64,000 nt of DNA, from the NCBI GenBank assembly GCA_033065855.1, contig JAVXUO010002263.1, forward strand, positions 62,001 to 126,000, in the 5' to 3' direction. This document shows, one piece after another, positions 62,613 to 64,000 of the stretch. Made by a program: the position numbers and the translations under genes. The stretch comes from Escallonia rubra (lineage: Eukaryota; Streptophyta; Magnoliopsida; Escalloniales; Escalloniaceae). The notes under the pieces were generated by a model. It was not told the DNA's origin, searched no databases, and saw only the letters and a program-made list of their open reading frames with translations. Numbering within the stretch: the first letter of the stretch is position 1; every line of letters begins with the position of its first letter.

Positions 62613-64000
62613 TGTCACGCCCCGAAAACGCAAGGCCGCGACTAACATCAAACTCCATTATATACCATTACAGTTCTAAAGATAACGGTATAGACAGAGC
62701 AATTAAATCCTCTAAGATAAAATATCTCCACAAACAAAAGTCTAAGACAATCCGTTCACCAAAATAATTCAACTGAATATTCCATTACAAAATATTTACC
62801 AAACGCAGCGGCGAAATAATTTACATTGCTCAAATATACTAACAAAGACTAAAAACTCTAATCTCCCCCAAACATGCCACGCCCAAAAATCACGTCCGAT
62901 ACCTGTGGTAAAGGACAAAACAAACGAGTAGGGGGGTGAGCTCGAATAGCCCAGCAAGTGGAAAACAAATAGGAATCAAATACGATGAGTCGTAGTCCAA
63001 AACAAAACCAAATATTTGACGAACAAGATATAACAATTGACCACTATGCAAATAAGGCGAATCAAATATACGAAATGTTCATAAGGTGGTCCAAAGAACC
63101 TAAATCAAATACTAGCCCGAAGGTACGAAAGTGCAATCAAAACTTACTGTCAAATACCAAAGCAAACGTCATTAAGCGTTTAACCCAAAACACATTTCAA
63201 TTATATGTCCGGTACGCTACAAACATAGGATGACTATGGTGGTCATAAGACCCAAATGTCGAACCAAACATCAAACATCAAACGTGTGCTCCGGAGCATA
63301 CTAGGAGACTTCGGCTCTCTAGTATAACAAACATGTGTCCAAAGGACCCTCTCAAGTTGAGAGTTGTTCAACATAGTCAATGTCAATCTTAAATTGACGG
63401 TCACAAATGTACAAATTCAAAGTTGAGCATCATTAAGGCACAAATGAGAAAGGGTGAACAGTGTTCTCAAGAAGGCAAAAGTGGAGCAATCAATTACAAA
63501 CAAGCATAGATGAATCAAAAGTGACGAAAGTATAAGCCTTCGGATTTTCGAAGATACCTTTCCACAGCAAAAATCGTATAAACCCTTACCTCAAACAAGC
63601 TTTTGAACCAAAGAAAACCTCAAAGCACCACTCTAGCGCCAAAGAGCTTCCCAAGCCTCCTATTCTCTCTCTCTTCGCCGCAAAGGAGCAAAAAATCAAG
63701 AACAAAAGGGCTAGGAATGAAATAGAACACTATTTATAGGGAACACAAATTTTAAACCTTTAAGTCGACCGAAAACAACTTTCAGTCGATTGAAAACACA
63801 ATTTAGTCGACTGAAAGTACTGTTCAAAATCACTGTTCATAGTACTGTTCAAAATTACTGTACATAGTACTGTTCAAAAATCAATGTTCATCGACTAAAC
63901 TTTTAGTCGACTGAAATCACACTTTTAGTCGACTAAAACCTTTAAATTCGACTAAAAGTCCAGAAAACCATTTTTACACAATTTAAACACTTTTTAGTCG
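62613..64000 (-). repeat. LTR (5' LTR in element orientation), truncated by the window
   Basis: It starts TGTCACGCCCCG on the + strand and is nearly identical to 58676-60258. 1,388 bp are present; about 200 bp should lie beyond the window. It contains its own TATA box at 63730-63739 and the start of the palindrome array. Confidence 0.9.

Larger units (their letters stand above)
58676..64000 (-). mobile_element. Non-autonomous LTR retrotransposon (LARD-like), second LTR cut by the window
   Basis: Two long direct repeats (58676-60258; from 62613) flank a 2,354-bp interior. On the minus strand the LTR starts TGTAATACCCCG and ends GGGGCGTGACA. Next to the right LTR is TGGTATCAGAGC, the initiator tRNA-Met primer site. 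Next to the left LTR is the purine tract AAGGAGGGGAGAA. These fix the orientation as minus. The interior has no gag or pol frame on either strand, so movement would need proteins supplied by a relative. The two LTRs differ by only about a dozen changes in 1.39 kb, so the insertion is fairly recent. Confidence 0.9.

Noticed and set aside
59048..63233. Identical 82-aa frames at 59048-59296 and 62985-63233
   Set aside because: They are the same position in the two LTRs, antisense to the element, with no domain. Repetition reflects the LTRs, not a gene family.

Overview
The window is plant nuclear DNA. The evidence is: intron-containing genes with GT-AG splice sites, a nuclear-encoded mitochondrial complex I subunit, an angiosperm-type KH-domain protein with a Q/G/P/Y-rich tail, a plant NT-C2 domain protein, and a dense nested set of typical angiosperm transposons (gypsy, L1-type LINE, tRNA-derived SINE, hAT, Mutator-like, Tourist-like, Helitron, non-autonomous LTR element). 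The protein sequences look dicot-like, but I cannot name the species. There is no operon, CRISPR array, rRNA or tRNA gene.

Three host genes can be supported, all on the + strand. (1) 2497-7135: the PSST/20-kDa subunit of respiratory complex I (NDUFS7), two exons, 213 aa, all four cluster-N2 cysteines present. (2) 31675-37034: a two-KH-domain RNA-binding protein of the FUBP/KSRP-like plant family, six exons, 662 aa. (3) 51067-53094: an NT-C2 (EEIG1/EHBP1 N-terminal type) protein, three exons, 621 aa. Its C-terminal half carries a Cys-His-Asp pattern like that of papain-fold proteins. Most other long reading frames are shadows or transposon remnants.

Layout. 1-2400: flank and a CA-rich element with inverted ends. 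2497-7135: NDUFS7, with a small DNA transposon in its 4-kb intron. 7861-13297: retroposon debris and a decayed gypsy element (5' LTR, gag, protease, RT, RNase H, truncated integrase). 13298-20560: an L1-type LINE on the - strand, interrupted by a MITE and by a 1.9-kb hAT element that carries a fragment of the CCR4-NOT subunit gene NOT3. 20940-25838: a diverged segmental duplication, a SINE present in only one copy, an LTR-like stretch and two back-to-back Tourist-like MITEs. 26020-31313: a 5.3-kb hAT element with a dead transposase and intact 8-bp target duplications, ending about 250 bp upstream of the KH gene's TATA box. 39590-41770: an unclassified repeat containing a roughly 180-bp higher-order tandem array and a TATA-bearing LTR-like end. 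43056-49378: a cluster of short Helitrons in both orientations, split by a 1.1-kb Mutator-like element. 51067-53094: the NT-C2 gene. 55130-58640: an inverted second copy of the 39590-41090 repeat, split by a hAT element that is itself split by a Mutator-like element. 58676-64000: a young non-autonomous LTR retrotransposon (- strand) whose second LTR runs off the window.

The genes do not form a pathway. The interest lies in transposon structure: exact target duplications that allow relative dating, a captured host exon, a head-to-tail Helitron array, a palindrome array in an LTR, and an unclassified modular repeat present twice in opposite orientation. I found nothing that supports a new multi-gene system.
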